A model generated the notes under the pieces. It was not told the DNA's origin. It did no database searches and worked only from the letters and a program-made list of their open reading frames with translations. Positions 44,660-53,264 of a stretch of DNA of 64,000 nt are shown piece by piece (the stretch's first letter is position 1; each line of letters begins with the position of its first letter). The position numbers were made by a program, and so were the translations under genes. Origin of the DNA: Adhaeribacter terrigena (GTDB lineage Bacteria > Bacteroidota > Bacteroidia > Cytophagales > Hymenobacteraceae); contig NZ_JAEHFX010000009.1 of NCBI RefSeq assembly GCF_016623615.1, forward strand, positions 1 to 64,000, in the 5' to 3' direction.

Positions 44660-45529
44660 TTAAGCGTTGTAAGGCGCTTTTGTAGTTGTGTTGCCTTCCT
44701 GCGAAGCGAACGTTTGGATGATAGAGAAACCAGCCTCGTCGATAGAGTAGGTTAATTCATCAATTTTGCTGGTAAAGAAGTTATAAGCAATAATCGCGAT
44801 AGCAGAACCGGTAATACCCAGAGCCGTGTTGATCAAAGCTTCCGAGATACCGTTTGCCAGACCTACTGCATCAGGAGCGCCACCAGCGGAGAGAGCCGAG
44901 AACGCCTTGATCATACCAAGTACCGTACCGATCAGACCTACCAGGGTTGCAATAGAAGCGATGGTTGAAATAATAACCAGGTTTTTCTCCAGCATTGGTA
45001 ACTCAAGGGCAGTGGTTTCTTCAATTTCTTTCTGAATAGCCAGTACTTTCTGATCTTTAGGCAGGTTAGTGTCGGCTACCATTTCTTTGTATTTGTGCAG
45101 ACCAGCTTTTACTACGTTGGCAACAGAACCTTTCTGGGCATCGCAGGCAGCCATAGCGCCGTTCACATCGTGCTGGTTCAGTTTCATGCGGATAGTACGT
45201 ACGAAACCTTCCATGCCTTTAGAACCTTTTGCTTTGCTGATGGTTAAGAAACGCTCGATAGAGAAAGCTAATACCATGATCAAAAGCGCGATCAGGATTG
45301 GTACGATGAAACCACCTTTGTAGATGATACCCAGTACGTTGCCTGGTAGCGGGTGATTGTTTGGATCGCCACCTTCAAAGTTAGCCGGGTTACCTAAAAT
45401 AAATATATGTATAACAATAGCAGCTAAAATTGATATAGGAATAGCCAGCGTTGCGAACATAGAGCTGGATTTGCCGCTGTCAGTAGTGCTCTGGGTTGCA
45501 TCTTTGTTTACTGCAATCTTTTTTTCCAT
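44660..45529 (-). CDS. exbB: ExbB/TolQ/MotA proton-channel family protein
   Basis: 289 residues with membrane helices at about 26-46, 73-93, 184-208 and 230-252, one more than the classical three-helix ExbB because of the N-terminal helix. The GTVLGMIKAFSALS and EALINTALGITGSAIAIIAYNFF stretches are typical. First gene of the operon; the proton flux it supports energises TonB. Confidence 0.94.
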   Translation of the reverse strand: MEKKIAVNKDATQSTTDSGKSSSMFATLAIPISILAAIVIHIFILGNPANFEGGDPNNHPLPGNVLGIIYKGGFIVPILIALLIMVLAFSIERFLTISKAKGSKGMEGFVRTIRMKLNQHDVNGAMAACDAQKGSVANVVKAGLHKYKEMVADTNLPKDQKVLAIQKEIEETTALELPMLEKNLVIISTIASIATLVGLIGTVLGMIKAFSALSAGGAPDAVGLANGISEALINTALGITGSAIAIIAYNFFTSKIDELTYSIDEAGFSIIQTFASQEGNTTTKAPYNA

Positions 45530-45934
45530 TGTGGTTTAAAATTAAATGTTAATTGTTTTGGGTTGTTTTAGTTGTTTGTTTTACTTTTTTGGTTTGCACA
45601 GATAGCATTTGGTTAAAATCGTGCCCTAGTTATGGGTTTTAATTCTTTAAAACGGCTATTCGTAACGTACAAACCTAATCAAATTCAGAGTTTCTGCCAA
45701 ATTCAATTCTTTATTTAGCGGTAAAGCTATAAAATTTAAGATTAATTTAACAATTAGGCATGCATACTAAATAAAAATTCGGTTTGCGGCCTTTAAATTT
45801 TCACAGTTCGGAATGGGTAGTTTGGAAGGAAAAAAGGATACCGTTTTTCCCGGCGGCGGTTTTGCTGACAAATAGCAATTGCTTTAACAGACAGTAAAAC
45901 AGCTAAATAAGTTTATTTTTAACCGGTACTTTTT
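45530..45934. other. Divergent intergenic region upstream of exbB
   Basis: 405 AT-rich bases, presumably holding the exbB promoter (a TATCTGTG-like box around 45598-45605 on the minus strand is weak), plus one dispersed element. No gene seen. Confidence 0.5.
45831..45848. repeat. Dispersed AAAA-NNN-TA-NNN-TTTT element
   Basis: AAAAAGGATACCGTTTTT, half-sites GGA and CGG. Confidence 0.7.
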
Positions 45935-46753
45935 TTAATTCCGGTGCGTTTGTTTGGCTTTATTCCAGTATTCGTCCATTTCGGCCAGGGTCATGTTCCG
46001 CAGTTCTTTGCCGTCTTTGGCCGCTTCGGTCTCTAAATACTGAAAACGCTGGATGAATTTTAAATTGGTTCTTTCCAGGGCTTCTTCCGGATTAATATCG
46101 ATGAAGCGCGCAAAGTTTACCAATGAAAATAAAAGGTCGCCAAACTCGCCGGTGGCTTTTTCAAGATCTGTTTTTCCCGGCTCGCTTAAATTGAATTCTG
46201 CTTTGAATTCGGAGAGTTCTTCTTCAACTTTTTCCCATACCTGCTCTTTTTTCTCCCAATCGAAACCGGCGCCCCGCGCTTTTTCCTGAATGCGCATGGC
46301 TTTAACAAGAGCCGGTAACGAAACAGGAACGCCGCCCAATACCGATTTATTGCCTTCCTTTAATTTTAATTGCTCCCAGTTTTGCTTTACCTGTTCTTCG
46401 GTTTCGGCCACGGTATCGCCGTAAATATGCGGGTGCCGGAAAATAAGTTTCTCGCACAAACCGTTCAAAACGTCGGCCAGGTCGAAGATGTTGGTTTCGG
46501 AGGCGATCTTGGCGTAAAAAACCATGTGCAGCATAATATCGCCGATCTCTTTCTTGAGTTCGGGCATATCGTTGCGCATAATGGCATCCGAAAGTTCGTA
46601 GGTTTCTTCTATGGTGAGGTGGCGCAGGCTTTGCAGGGTTTGTTTTTTATCCCAGGGGCATTTTTCGCGCAGCTCATCTAAAACGTCTAGCAAACGGTTA
46701 AAAGCACTTAGCTGGCGGCCACGGGCCGAGTCGGCAAAAACAGTATTTTCCAT
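45935..46753 (-). CDS. mazG: MazG nucleoside triphosphate pyrophosphohydrolase
   Basis: 272 residues from the ATG at 46753 (MENTVF). Two MazG-type repeats: the N-terminal one has EKCPWDKKQTLQSLRHLTIEETYELSDAI and KKEIGDIMLHMVFYAKIA with the Mg-binding Glu/Asp residues; the second contains LEKATGEFGDLLFSLVNFARFI. Hydrolyses non-canonical or excess NTPs. A TATATTTG box lies only five bases before the ATG on the minus strand. Confidence 0.93.
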   Translation of the reverse strand: MENTVFADSARGRQLSAFNRLLDVLDELREKCPWDKKQTLQSLRHLTIEETYELSDAIMRNDMPELKKEIGDIMLHMVFYAKIASETNIFDLADVLNGLCEKLIFRHPHIYGDTVAETEEQVKQNWEQLKLKEGNKSVLGGVPVSLPALVKAMRIQEKARGAGFDWEKKEQVWEKVEEELSEFKAEFNLSEPGKTDLEKATGEFGDLLFSLVNFARFIDINPEEALERTNLKFIQRFQYLETEAAKDGKELRNMTLAEMDEYWNKAKQTHRN

Positions 46754-46794
46754 AAGGCAAATATACAAAGGTTTTGCGGGAGCATGCGGTTTGC

Positions 46795-46812
46795 AAAACG
46801 CTATCCTTTTTT
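46795..46812. repeat. Dispersed AAAA-NNN-TA-NNN-TTTT element
   Basis: AAAACGCTATCCTTTTTT, half-sites CGC and GGA. Confidence 0.7.
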
Positions 46813-46817
46813 ACCTG

Positions 46818-46833
46818 AAAACTATAGCGTTTG
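46818..46833. repeat. Dispersed AAAA-NNN-TA-NNN-TTTT element
   Basis: AAAACTATAGCGTTTG, half-sites CTA and CGC, five bases beyond the preceding copy; a third degenerate copy follows at about 46835-46849. Confidence 0.55.
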
Positions 46834-46954
46834 AAAACAGCTATATAGCGGGCTGAATGCGCGCCAAAGCTTTTATAGGCTAAAACCTATGTTTAATATA
46901 AAACGGAACTAAAAAGAGCTTGCAAATTTCTTATTGCTTTCAGCTTGAATTCAT

Positions 46955-46962
46955 TACTTTTG
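46955..46962 (+). promoter_or_regulatory. Candidate promoter -7 box of glmM
   Basis: TACTTTTG with ATTG at 46933-46936 upstream; 23 bases before the GTG start. Confidence 0.35.
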
Positions 46963-46985
46963 CAGTTGATAAAAAAAGATAATTC

Positions 46986-48374
46986 GTGGCATTAATAAAA
47001 TCAATTTCAGGAATCAGAGGAACAATTGGCGGCAAGGCAGGCGATGCTTTAACGCCCGTTGATGTAGTGAAATACGCCGCTGCTTTCGGGGCGTGGGTAT
47101 TGCAAACCACCCAGAACAATACGATTATTATTGGGCGCGATGCCCGGCTTTCCGGCGAAATGGTGAGCAAACTGGTGGCAGCAACGCTGCAGGGCATGGG
47201 CATAAACGTAATAGACTTAGGCTTAAGCACTACCCCAACCGTAGAAATGGCCGTTCCGGCTAAAAAAGCGGGCGGCGGCATTATTCTTACCGCCAGCCAC
47301 AACCCCAAACAGTGGAACGCTTTAAAACTGCTCAACGATAAAGGCGAATTCATTAACGACGAAGAAGGCAAACTGGTGCTGGAAATTGGCGAAAGCGAGA
47401 ATTTTGAATTTGCGCAGGTAACCAAACTCGGTAAATATTCTACCGCCGATTACCTGAAAAAGCATATTAAAGCTATTACGAGCCTGCCCTTGGTAGACGT
47501 GGAAGCTATAAAAGCCAAGAACTTTAAAGTGGTGGTAGATGCGGTAAACTCCAGTGGAGGCTTTGCGGTACCCATGCTTTTAGAAGCCTTAGGCGTAACC
47601 CAGATCGAAAAACTTTACTGCGAGCCGGACGGCAATTTTGCCCACAACCCGGAGCCGCTGCCTGAGAATTTACGCGATATTTCCCGGATCTTAGAAAAAG
47701 GAAAATTCGACCTGGGTATTGTGGTTGACCCGGATGTAGACCGTTTGGCGCTGATTTGCGAAGACGGCAGCATGTTTGGCGAAGAATATACGCTAGTAGC
47801 AGTAGCCGATTACGTGTTGAAAAACACTCCCGGTAATACGGTTTCCAACCTTTCTTCTACCCGGGCACTGCGCGACGTTACCGAAAAAGCCGGCGGGCAG
47901 TATTTTGCCTCGGCAGTAGGCGAGGTGAACGTGGTGAAAATGATGAAAGAACAAAGCGCAGTTATTGGCGGCGAAGGCAACGGCGGTATTATTTACCCGG
48001 AGCTGCACTACGGCCGCGATGCGCTGGTGGGCATTGCTTTGTTCCTGACGCATTTAGCAAAATCGGACCTGAGAATGACGCGCCTGCGGGCTTCTTACCC
48101 GAACTATTATATCTCGAAAAACAAGATCGAATTAACGCCGGAAATTAACGTAGACGATGTGCTGGTGCAGATGCAGGATCGCTACAAAAAGCAACCGGTA
48201 AACACGATAGATGGGGTAAAGATCGAATTCGACAAAGAGTGGGTGCACCTGCGCAAATCCAACACCGAGCCGATCATCCGTATCTACGCCGAATCTGATT
48301 CTAACGCTACGGCTGAGCATTTAGCCAACAAGATCATTGCCGATATCAAGGAAATTATTTCGGTAAAAGTGTAG
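46986..48374 (+). CDS. glmM: Phosphoglucosamine mutase
   Basis: 462 residues, GTG start (MALIKSISGIRGTIGGKAGD). Active-site phosphoserine Ser104 in TASHNP (102-107), metal loop DPDVDR (248-253), sugar-binding GEGNGG and phosphate loop RKSNTEPIIRIYAES near the end. Converts glucosamine-6-P to glucosamine-1-P for UDP-GlcNAc and so for peptidoglycan and LPS. Confidence 0.93.
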   Translation: MALIKSISGIRGTIGGKAGDALTPVDVVKYAAAFGAWVLQTTQNNTIIIGRDARLSGEMVSKLVAATLQGMGINVIDLGLSTTPTVEMAVPAKKAGGGIILTASHNPKQWNALKLLNDKGEFINDEEGKLVLEIGESENFEFAQVTKLGKYSTADYLKKHIKAITSLPLVDVEAIKAKNFKVVVDAVNSSGGFAVPMLLEALGVTQIEKLYCEPDGNFAHNPEPLPENLRDISRILEKGKFDLGIVVDPDVDRLALICEDGSMFGEEYTLVAVADYVLKNTPGNTVSNLSSTRALRDVTEKAGGQYFASAVGEVNVVKMMKEQSAVIGGEGNGGIIYPELHYGRDALVGIALFLTHLAKSDLRMTRLRASYPNYYISKNKIELTPEINVDDVLVQMQDRYKKQPVNTIDGVKIEFDKEWVHLRKSNTEPIIRIYAESDSNATAEHLANKIIADIKEIISVKV

Positions 48375-48406
48375 TCTTTTAATTAGAAATTACGCATTAG
48401 AAATTG

Positions 48407-48441
48407 AAAAAGTCTGTGGCAGAAATGCTTCAGACTTTTTT
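48407..48441 (+). terminator. Rho-independent terminator of glmM
   Basis: Stem AAAAAGTCTG/CAGACTTTTT with a 14-base loop, 30 bases after the stop. Confidence 0.8.
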
Positions 48442-48446
48442 GCTTT

Positions 48447-48462
48447 AAAAACATAGCGTTTT
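48447..48462. repeat. Dispersed AAAA-NNN-TA-NNN-TTTT element
   Basis: AAAAACATAGCGTTTT, half-sites ACA and CGC, just beyond the glmM terminator. Confidence 0.65.
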
Positions 48463-48572
48463 AGTTTCTTATCTGAAGCTTTTACCGCGTGGCCATAAAC
48501 TGCTGACGGAAAAAAATAGCCGTTTGCTAAAAGTTACAAATCTGAGATGGAACCATTTAGGCCCGAAACCCT

Positions 48573-48580
48573 TATATTTG
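48573..48580 (+). promoter_or_regulatory. Candidate promoter -7 box of the cysteine desulfurase gene
   Basis: TATATTTG, an exact TAnnTTTG match, 87 bases before the ATG. Confidence 0.4.
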
Positions 48581-48667
48581 TAAATCTTTCGGTTTGAATT
48601 TCCGATCCGGCCTGGCTGATCTGAGAATTTCTGATTCGTGATTTCTAATTTTTAATTCATAAAAAGT

Positions 48668-49810
48668 ATGCGTGTTTACCTCGACAATGCGGCGACCACA
48701 CCCTTAGACAAGGAAGTTTTTGATGCCATGGCGCCCTTTATGCTCGAACATTTCGGTAATCCTTCGTCTATTCACTGGCACGGGCGGCAGGTTCGTTCGG
48801 CTATTGAAGGAGCACGCCGTACGGTAGCCAACCTGTTGCACGCATCGCCTTCGGAAATTTTCTTTACCAGCTGCGGCACCGAAGCCGACAATACTGCCAT
48901 TATCAGCACTTCGCGCAGCCTGGGCATTAAACACGTAATTACTACTAAAATGGAACACCACGCGGTGCTGCACTCGGTAGAATGCCTGGAGAAAAACGAT
49001 GGCGTAACGGTTCATTATTTAAAACTCGATGAACGCGGCAACTTAGATCTGAACCACCTGGAAGAATTACTGGCCGCTAATCCGCGCACCTTGGTTTCGA
49101 TCATGCATGCCAACAACGAGATCGGCAACCTGAACGATATTCAAACCATTGGCGAGATCTGTAAAAAATACGATGCCGTTTTCCATTCCGATACGGTACA
49201 AACCATGGGCCATTACCAGCACGATCTGCAAACCTTGCCCATTAATTTCCTGGTTGGTTCGGCGCATAAATTTCATGGTCCGAAAGGCATAGGCTTTTTA
49301 TACGTGAACGGCGACGTTAAAATCCAGCCGTTTATGCACGGTGGTTCGCAGGAACGCAACATGCGCGGCGGCACCGAAAACGTGTACGGCATTATTGGCC
49401 TGGCCAAAGCCCTGGAGATAGCTTACCGCGACATGGAAGCCCATCAGAAACACATTCAAAGCCTGAAAGACCGCATGATCGGCCAGCTGAAAGCCCAGAT
49501 GGAAGACGTGCGTTTCAACGGAAATTCTGAGTTTGCCGATAAGAGTTTGTACACGGTTCTGAACATCAGTCTGCCGCCTTCGGATATGAACGAAATGCTG
49601 TTGTTCAACCTCGATATCAATAAAATTTCCGCTTCCGGCGGCAGCGCCTGCACTTCTGGTGCTAACGCGGGTTCGCATGTGTTGCAGGCTTTAGGTGCCG
49701 ATCCGGCGCGCGGCGCGGTTCGTTTTTCGTTCAGCAAAAACAACACCGTAGAAGAAATTGATTACGCGGCCGCTACGCTGGCCAAATTGTACCAGAACGT
49801 GCCGGCCTAA
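48668..49810 (+). CDS. Cysteine desulfurase (IscS/NifS type)
   Basis: 380 residues. Class V PLP fold: DNAATTPLD N-terminus, HHAVLHS, Schiff-base Lys201 in GSAHKFHGPKGIGF and the persulfide Cys328 in SASGGSACTSG. Transfers sulfur from cysteine for Fe-S clusters and thionucleosides. No iscU beside it. The TAA stop overlaps a dispersed palindromic element. Confidence 0.94.
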   Translation: MRVYLDNAATTPLDKEVFDAMAPFMLEHFGNPSSIHWHGRQVRSAIEGARRTVANLLHASPSEIFFTSCGTEADNTAIISTSRSLGIKHVITTKMEHHAVLHSVECLEKNDGVTVHYLKLDERGNLDLNHLEELLAANPRTLVSIMHANNEIGNLNDIQTIGEICKKYDAVFHSDTVQTMGHYQHDLQTLPINFLVGSAHKFHGPKGIGFLYVNGDVKIQPFMHGGSQERNMRGGTENVYGIIGLAKALEIAYRDMEAHQKHIQSLKDRMIGQLKAQMEDVRFNGNSEFADKSLYTVLNISLPPSDMNEMLLFNLDINKISASGGSACTSGANAGSHVLQALGADPARGAVRFSFSKNNTVEEIDYAAATLAKLYQNVPA

Positions 49811-49824
49811 AACGGTAGGGTTTT
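49809..49824. repeat. Dispersed AAAA-NNN-TA-NNN-TTTT element overlapping a stop codon
   Basis: AAAACGGTAGGGTTTT, half-sites CGG and CCC. Its first two A belong to the TAA stop of the cysteine desulfurase gene. A related TTTTCGGTACCGTTTT lies at about 49883-49898 beyond the terminator. Confidence 0.75.
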
Positions 49825-49833
49825 GACCAGAAA

Positions 49834-49877
49834 AAGTCCCGGTTTCTATAGAAATTCATAGATACCGGGACTTTTTT
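49834..49877 (+). terminator. Rho-independent terminator
   Basis: Stem AAGTCCCGGTTTCTAT against ATAGATACCGGGACTT (one mismatch) followed by six T. Confidence 0.88.
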
Positions 49878-50002
49878 GTGCATTTTCGGTACCGTTTTCC
49901 TGCGCCGGAGCATTGCTATTGAGAAACATCTTTTGCCGGAAAAGAAAATTTGCCGTTACTTCGCAAGCTTCCGGTTTCCGGAAACGTCCGCAATTACTTT
50001 TA

Positions 50003-51622
50003 ATGCTCTTGCTAAACAAACTTCAGAACTTCAGTAAAAATGAACCCTTGCTGGCCAGGCTGGCTTTGCTGGTGGGTTGCGTTTTTACCGTTTTATATTT
50101 CTTTTTCGCGCACGAAGGTTCGTATTTCAACGACGACTGGGCCTACAGCCGCTACGCGCACGAAGTTTTAACCGGCGATTTTGCGTTTGAATATATGCCG
50201 TTTTCGCACCGGTTCTTTGCTTATTTGCCGGTTTCCATATTGTATGCCACCATCGGGGTTTCGCCTTACATTACCACGGTCTGGCCCATGCTTTGCACCG
50301 CCGGCACGCTGGTGCTCATTTTTGGTTTGCTGCGGAAGAACTATCCGGGCGCAGCCATGTGGGCCGTTATTTTACTTGGTTTCAATTTTCACACGCTTTT
50401 CCTTTCCAATTACCTGTACCCGGATAATGTGGTGATGCTGCTGGCGCTGGCTATCCTGGGAATGCTACTTCATTACCGGCAGGTGCAGAACAATCCGATC
50501 AGGTTTGGGTTGGCGTTTGCCGTGCTGAATTTCCTGGGCATGCTCACGAAAGAAACGATCATTTATATTGCGCCTGTTTACCTCTACGTTTTCGTGCTGG
50601 ATCTTATCCGGAAAGAAAACCTGAAGTTCTGGCTTTGGTCGGCAGTTTTCGGGGCCATTTTGCTAGCGTTTTATTTTGCGGCTTACGAAATTTTTACGGG
50701 GCACTGGCTCAACCGTTTTTTAATGACCTCGGAAATTGTGAATGAGTTCAAGCCGGGTTACCTGCAAAACAAAACCGCCTATTATTTCAACCGCCTGACT
50801 TACGAACCGATCCTGTTTTTTATTGGCAGCGGCATCATCGTACCCATCATTTTTGCTTTTTCGGCCCCCGGCGTTACGCTTAAGAACCTGGTAAAACTGG
50901 AAAATACGCGGAGTTACTGGTTGCTGGCTACGATCTTAATTTTGCTGACTTTCTGGTTCGGCAGCACTTCTTACACGCATTATAAACCCATGGTACTGGT
51001 GCCGCGCATGATCACGGTTCTCATGCCGCCGCTTTGCATTTCGGCAGGCTTTGCGCTGGCGAATAATTTTCATAAGCCGCGTTTCCAGCTGATAGTAGGT
51101 GTTTTTTTTCTTGCTGCGGCTGTCATTTCCAGGTCGAACCTGGCGGTAATTTATGTGCCAGTCGGGTTATTCTTTCTGTTTGTGCGCTTCGTTCCGAAAT
51201 TCGCGCTTCCGGTTTTCGGGTTGCTGGTGATTATGTTTTCACTGGCCATTCGGCCGTTGCATTTTATGGTAAAACCTACCGGCACCGATTATTTTGTAAC
51301 CCAAGAACTCATGACCGAACGCCTGAACCATAAAGCCGGCCGCTACCAGGTTTTTACCAATTATTATCTGGCGCAGCAATACTGTTCCTTCTACGGTTAC
51401 CAACCCAATCCGAATTATGAATACCTGAATTATGATAAAACCCGCCAGGTTTCTGCTTCCGCCGATACTGCGTATTTGCTGGTAAACCAAGCCATGATCC
51501 GGAATCCGGAATTAATGTTGCGTTTGCAAGCCGATAGCGTCTATAAACTTTTTCCAAAACGCGAATTACTGTGGCAGAAGGGCAATGTACAATTATTCAT
51601 GCTTCCGAAGATAAAGGAATAA
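50003..51622 (+). CDS. Membrane glycosyltransferase, GT39/ArnT-like
   Basis: 539 residues from the ATG at 50003; a TTG-started frame 30 codons longer has a strongly basic leader and is less likely. About 11 hydrophobic segments and an acidic motif FNDDWAYSRYA in the first extracytoplasmic loop, as in PMT/ArnT-type enzymes that use polyprenyl-phosphate sugars. The acceptor (lipid or protein) is unknown. Confidence 0.82.
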   Translation: MLLLNKLQNFSKNEPLLARLALLVGCVFTVLYFFFAHEGSYFNDDWAYSRYAHEVLTGDFAFEYMPFSHRFFAYLPVSILYATIGVSPYITTVWPMLCTAGTLVLIFGLLRKNYPGAAMWAVILLGFNFHTLFLSNYLYPDNVVMLLALAILGMLLHYRQVQNNPIRFGLAFAVLNFLGMLTKETIIYIAPVYLYVFVLDLIRKENLKFWLWSAVFGAILLAFYFAAYEIFTGHWLNRFLMTSEIVNEFKPGYLQNKTAYYFNRLTYEPILFFIGSGIIVPIIFAFSAPGVTLKNLVKLENTRSYWLLATILILLTFWFGSTSYTHYKPMVLVPRMITVLMPPLCISAGFALANNFHKPRFQLIVGVFFLAAAVISRSNLAVIYVPVGLFFLFVRFVPKFALPVFGLLVIMFSLAIRPLHFMVKPTGTDYFVTQELMTERLNHKAGRYQVFTNYYLAQQYCSFYGYQPNPNYEYLNYDKTRQVSASADTAYLLVNQAMIRNPELMLRLQADSVYKLFPKRELLWQKGNVQLFMLPKIKE

Positions 51623-51641
51623 GGTTGAGTTTTTTTGTATG

Positions 51642-51657
51642 AAAACGGTAGCGTTTT
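51642..51657. repeat. Dispersed AAAA-NNN-TA-NNN-TTTT element
   Basis: AAAACGGTAGCGTTTT, half-sites CGG and CGC: both arms are perfect over six bases, only the central GTAG breaks the palindrome. Confidence 0.75.
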
Positions 51658-51662
51658 GGCAT

Positions 51663-51702
51663 AAAAAAGTCCCGGCTATGGAAGAGCCCGGGACTTTTGA
51701 AT
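51663..51702. terminator. Bidirectional terminator between convergent genes
   Basis: Stem AAGTCCCGGCT/AGCCCGGGACTT; the T run is longer on the minus strand (for hemH) than on the plus strand. Confidence 0.85.
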
Positions 51703-51731
51703 TTAAAATATTATACTTTTAAGCTGAAAAA

Positions 51732-52766
51732 CTAACTCCGCAACACCATATCCTTCAGCGTATCGATCCAGATCGGGTGCGTATTCAAACTTTCCGCTAA
51801 TTGCCAGTGCTCGCCACCGGCTTCCTCAAAAATCTCTTTGAACTCGCGGCCCACTTCCACGGTCGTTTCCAGGCAATCGGCCACAAATGCCGGACTGAAC
51901 GCCAAAACGCGTTTGATGCCGTTTTTCGGCATTTCGGCAATTACTTCGTCGGTGTATGGTTTTATCCACGGGTCTTTCAGACGCGCCTGTAAACGGGATT
52001 GGAAAGCAACGGTGTATTGATCTTCGCGCAAACCAAGTTCTTTGGCCACTAAACGCGTGGTTTCGTAGCATTGCGCGCGGTAGCAGTAGCGGTTTTTCTT
52101 GTTGTAAGTCGCGCAACACTTATCGGAAAGCTGGCAATACCCGCCGTTCGAAGCTTTCAGAATTTGCCTTTCCGGAATGCCGTGGTAGCTGAAAACGTAA
52201 TGATCGAATTTTTCTTTTTCCATGTAACTGCGGCCAATGGCAGCAATGGTCTTGATAAAACCCGGCTCGTCGGCAAAACGGTTAATGAACGAAATGCTCG
52301 GAATTACTTCCCACTTGCTCACCAGGTCCATCACTTTCTGAGTAGAAGTGCCGGTGCTCGCCGAAGCATATTGGGGGTAAAGTGAGATCACGATGATCTT
52401 ATCTACATCTTTCTTCCGGAGTTCTTCCAACGCACTTTCTATGCTCGGGTTCTGGTAGCGCATGCCCAGGGCCACATAATAATCCTTGCCCAGTTTTTCC
52501 TGCAACAATTTCTGCTGATCCTGACTGTAGTAAAGCAGCGGTGAGCCGCGTTCGTCCCAGAGTTCTTTGTAAACCTTCGAAGATTTCGGGGCGCGGAACG
52601 GCGCAATAACGCCGTTTACGAGCATGAAACGTTGAGGCGCCGGCATATCAATTACGCGGCCGTCCATTAAAAATTCACGCAGGTATTTGCGCACATCCGG
52701 CACTTCGGGAGAATCGGGCGTGCCCAGGTTTATCAGTAAAACGCCGGTAAGCGGTGTAGAAGCCAT
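51732..52766 (-). CDS. hemH: Ferrochelatase
   Basis: 344 residues. Inserts Fe(II) into protoporphyrin IX. NLGTPDSPEVPDVRKYLREFL N-terminus, His195 in FSYHGIPER and the acidic DCLETTVEVGREF metal-site region. Right after His195 there is an insertion with five Cys (211, 217, 218, 228, 233), absent from the E. coli enzyme, which could hold a metal or Fe-S centre. A TATCTTTA-like box lies at 52791-52798 on the minus strand. Confidence 0.94.
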   Translation of the reverse strand: MASTPLTGVLLINLGTPDSPEVPDVRKYLREFLMDGRVIDMPAPQRFMLVNGVIAPFRAPKSSKVYKELWDERGSPLLYYSQDQQKLLQEKLGKDYYVALGMRYQNPSIESALEELRKKDVDKIIVISLYPQYASASTGTSTQKVMDLVSKWEVIPSISFINRFADEPGFIKTIAAIGRSYMEKEKFDHYVFSYHGIPERQILKASNGGYCQLSDKCCATYNKKNRYCYRAQCYETTRLVAKELGLREDQYTVAFQSRLQARLKDPWIKPYTDEVIAEMPKNGIKRVLAFSPAFVADCLETTVEVGREFKEIFEEAGGEHWQLAESLNTHPIWIDTLKDMVLRS

Positions 52767-52852
52767 ATTTTCTTTTTCGGAATTAAACTGTAAAGATAGC
52801 TATTTAGTTTTTGGTTGTTCGTTGCTGGTTGTTGGTTTGAGTTTTGAAGGTT

Positions 52853-52870
52853 AAAACAGTAGTGTTTTTT
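52853..52870. repeat. Dispersed AAAA-NNN-TA-NNN-TTTT element
   Basis: AAAACAGTAGTGTTTTTT, a divergent copy (half-sites CAG and CAC). Confidence 0.5.
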
Positions 52871-52886
52871 CTGCAGGAGTATAAAA

Positions 52887-53169
52887 TTGTCTGAACACGA
52901 TTTTCAGGATTTAAGAGATTTACAAGATTTGCTCAGGAGGGAATACCTATTCCTGAACTCGCCCTTGAAAAGGCGGGAAGCTTTTTGTTCGTGCTTGCTT
53001 TGACTTTTTGTGCTTTAAAGCATAGCGTTTTTAATGGCAGAAATCTTGAATTCAGCAGTGCAGTAACTGCCCTCCTTAGCAAGGAGGGGCAGGGGTGGTT
53101 GGCAACTTATGCAGATAAATCATAGCAATCCTGTTAATCCATCAAATCCTGAAAATCGTGTTCAGACAA
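52887..53169. repeat. Inverted-repeat element with TTGTCTGAACACGATTTT ends, copy 2
   Basis: Starts TTGTCTGAACACGATTTT and ends AAAATCGTGTTCAGACAA, a perfect inverted pair, 283 bases, no ORF. Same ends as 17867-18134 but the interiors differ, so the two are related by their ends only. Confidence 0.85.
53017..53032. repeat. Dispersed AAAA-NNN-TA-NNN-TTTT element
   Basis: AAAGCATAGCGTTTTT, half-sites GCA and CGC, inside the inverted-repeat element. Confidence 0.65.
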
Positions 53170-53229
53170 AAAACTTCCCACTCGAAAAAACCAACAACCA
53201 GCAACGAACAACCAACAATTAAAAAATCG

Positions 53230-53237
53230 TATCTTTG
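53230..53237 (+). promoter_or_regulatory. Candidate promoter -7 box of era
   Basis: TATCTTTG, an exact TAnnTTTG match, 27 bases before the TTG start. Confidence 0.45.
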
Positions 53238-53264
53238 CAAGTTCAAACTTAATTCATTACTATT

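Larger units (their letters stand above)
52811..53215. repeat. Outer 28-base perfect inverted repeat
   Basis: 52811-52838 (TTGGTTGTTCGTTGCTGG...) is the exact reverse complement of 53188-53215. The arms are about 350 bases apart. Confidence 0.9.
52767..53264. other. Divergent intergenic region with nested inverted repeats
   Basis: 498 bases between hemH and era. A 28-base perfect inverted repeat (52811-52838 with 53188-53215) encloses a 283-base inverted-repeat element (52887-53169) and dispersed elements at 52853 and 53017. The era promoter box follows. No gene seen. Confidence 0.7.
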
